Below are positions 6,878 through 8,402 of a stretch of DNA of 8,402 nucleotides, piece by piece (position 1 is the first letter of the stretch; the number at the start of each line of letters is the position of its first letter). The stretch comes from Desulfonema limicola. GTDB taxonomy: Bacteria > Desulfobacterota > Desulfobacteria > Desulfobacterales > DYRC01. Below the pieces are notes generated by a model that saw nothing but the letters and a program-made list of their open reading frames with translations, had not been told where the DNA came from and did not search any database. The translations under genes and the position numbers were made by a program. The stretch spans positions 1-8,402 of the forward strand of contig DYRC01000175.1 in assembly GCA_020718925.1 (NCBI GenBank), in the 5' to 3' direction.

Positions 6878-8402
6878 CTATTTTGTTATCCTAAGCCGGT
6901 TGTCCGGTTTGTCCGGATTTAAGACGCTTTTTTCCTGAGCAAAATCCGCAAGAATGGAGTAAAACGTGGAATAAGTGTTATTCGGATTTTTTCCATATCG
7001 TTTGAACCAGAAATATCCGTCTCCTTCCTGATTGACCATATAACTGTTACTCAAAACCCGATAGTTTTTTTCCATATCCAACGCCACCCATTTTCCGGTT
7101 GAATCAAGAACCTGAATATCGCTGACCCGCTCTCCGGCAACTGCCACATCCATTTGCTTGGGATTGCCTGTGTTAAGTTTCTGAGCCGTTTTCTTCAAAT
7201 CTATCGCGTACCTAAGCCCGGAGGGATGAAGCAATCCGCCTTCGTCAAAACATGCCGCACTTCGCTCCAGAATGTCTTTGAGGTAACTCCCCTTTAACTC
7301 CACCATAAACGCATAATTGCCAAATTCATCAATTTCTTTGAGCATCGCATCCGTAACAGGACCCGGCGGATAAATCTTGCCGCCTCTGAACGCGCCCGCA
7401 TTGTTCAACACAATATCTGCATTGAATTTCTGACGCATCAGATCATTAACCAAGTTGGCAACCGGCGATTCCTGCTGCCGGATAGCTTCTTTGCTCAGAT
7501 TCCATTCAACTTCCGTGCGTCCGAGGATAATTGCCGGAGGAAAATCCTTCTGATATACTGCCAGCATATCGCTGACTTTCGGATCCGGAACAATATCTTT
7601 TGTAATCGGAATCTGCTGATGTATTGTCTTGCTTAAATCAAGTTTGCCGCTCGAATCTGCAAACAAATCAAGGCGCACCAGATATGTGCCTTTTTCTCCG
7701 CCATTGACAATCAGGGTGTTGCCGATTCTCTCCATTTTGTTAAGATAATCATGAGAATGCCCCCCGAAAATCACGTCAATTTCCGGCACGGCTTTTGCGA
7801 TTTCAATATCCTGATCATATCCGACATGCGTCAATGCCACAATGATCTGCGCCCCATTTTCTTTCAGCGTCTTTATGGAAATTCGGGCGGTTTCCAAGTT
7901 GTCGGAAATGAGTTTTACGTCTTTACCGCTGGTAACAAACGGATAATTTTCCGTCATCAGGGAAAAAAAGCCCACTTTCAGCCCGTTGTAATCCTGAATC
8001 AGCCAAGGTTTGCAAAGTCCGTCTAACGGCGTATCTTTGATATGCAAATCAGAGCAGATGGATTGAAAACCCGATTGCTTCACGCCATCTGCCAAAACTT
8101 CGGGTCCTTTGTCAAATTCGTGATTTCCGAATGCGTACAGATCATATCCTGCCGCAGACATGGTTTCATAAATGGCTTTGGCTTTGAATGCGTGAAAATA
8201 CTTGTTCATCAAATCATCTCCGGTTGACACCGCCACCACGCCGCCGTTATTTTCCGCTTTCACGGATTTAAGCACCGTAGCAATCCGGGCAATGCCGCCG
8301 ACCGGCTTTTTGTCGTCTTTTACGCTGATCGGATCAAGGGTTCCCTGAAGATCGGCGGTTCCGATAATCGTAAGTTTTCGGAAAGATTCTTGCTGTCGAA
8401 CT
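6878..8402 (-). CDS. 5'-nucleotidase/metallophosphatase family protein, N-terminus outside window
   Basis: This is a two-domain periplasmic phosphohydrolase of the UshA/5'-nucleotidase family, which removes phosphate from nucleotides or related esters using two metal ions. The frame is open from the window edge, giving 507 visible codons; the GTG at 8275 is internal and is not the true start, because upstream codons encode the first family motif (LTIIGTADLQG). Metallophosphatase motifs follow in order: STGDD, the GNHEFD box, THVG, and GGHSH. The C-terminal nucleotidase domain shows NNAGAFRGG, a FGN segment, HPSGLRY and NQEGDGYFWF, which match the substrate-binding part of the family. A short N-terminal stretch, probably with the export signal, is missing. 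Motif I reads D-L-Q where the family usually has D-x-H. The TAG stop lies 1 nt before the tamB ATG, so the two genes are probably co-transcribed. The exact substrate cannot be deduced. Confidence 0.92.
   Translation of the reverse strand, partial: VRQQESFRKLTIIGTADLQGTLDPISVKDDKKPVGGIARIATVLKSVKAENNGGVVAVSTGDDLMNKYFHAFKAKAIYETMSAAGYDLYAFGNHEFDKGPEVLADGVKQSGFQSICSDLHIKDTPLDGLCKPWLIQDYNGLKVGFFSLMTENYPFVTSGKDVKLISDNLETARISIKTLKENGAQIIVALTHVGYDQDIEIAKAVPEIDVIFGGHSHDYLNKMERIGNTLIVNGGEKGTYLVRLDLFADSSGKLDLSKTIHQQIPITKDIVPDPKVSDMLAVYQKDFPPAIILGRTEVEWNLSKEAIRQQESPVANLVNDLMRQKFNADIVLNNAGAFRGGKIYPPGPVTDAMLKEIDEFGNYAFMVELKGSYLKDILERSAACFDEGGLLHPSGLRYAIDLKKTAQKLNTGNPKQMDVAVAGERVSDIQVLDSTGKWVALDMEKNYRVLSNSYMVNQEGDGYFWFKRYGKNPNNTYSTFYSILADFAQEKSVLNPDKPDNRLRITK

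Noticed and set aside
8273..8275. GTG at 8275 as the nucleotidase start
   Set aside because: The frame stays open upstream and encodes the essential first motif (TADLQG), so the gene begins outside the window.

Overview
The window is fully coding, on the minus strand only. It looks like one tightly packed operon from a Gram-negative bacterium. In transcription order (high to low coordinates) it holds the 3' part of a periplasmic calcineurin-like 5'-nucleotidase/metallophosphatase (6878-8402, N-terminus outside the window), a complete 1439-residue TamB-type translocation and assembly module protein (2557-6876), and a BamA/TamA-type outer-membrane Omp85 protein (1-2588, cut off about one barrel strand before its end). 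Gaps are 1 nt between the first two genes and a 32-nt overlap between the last two (14 nt if the alternative start is used). No RNA gene, transposase, CRISPR array or intergenic terminator is visible.

The two large genes form a two-membrane pair. TamB is anchored in the inner membrane and spans the periplasm as a long beta-rich groove. Its C-terminal domain meets the POTRA domains of the Omp85 partner, here read as six consecutive POTRA units before the beta-barrel. The order tamB-tamA is the reverse of the enterobacterial tamA-tamB order. The role of the nucleotidase in the operon is not evident beyond a shared periplasmic location.

The most striking content is three GC-rich, hairpin-rich repeat insertions inside the two large genes: A at about 1439-1557 in the Omp85 gene, and B at about 5683-5726 and C at about 6046-6161 in tamB. 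They are built from shared modules, lie in different orientations relative to the genes, and all keep the reading frame. They add proline/glycine/arginine-rich peptides at what look like beta-turns. This resembles the behaviour of protein-coding palindromic elements such as the Rickettsia RPEs, with an unrelated sequence.

The organism is probably a Desulfobacterota-type (deltaproteobacterial) or similarly repeat-rich Gram-negative bacterium with moderate GC. This is an inference from protein style and from recollection that TPQPPSLQGRG-like peptides occur in such genomes and in cyanobacteria; it is not established here.
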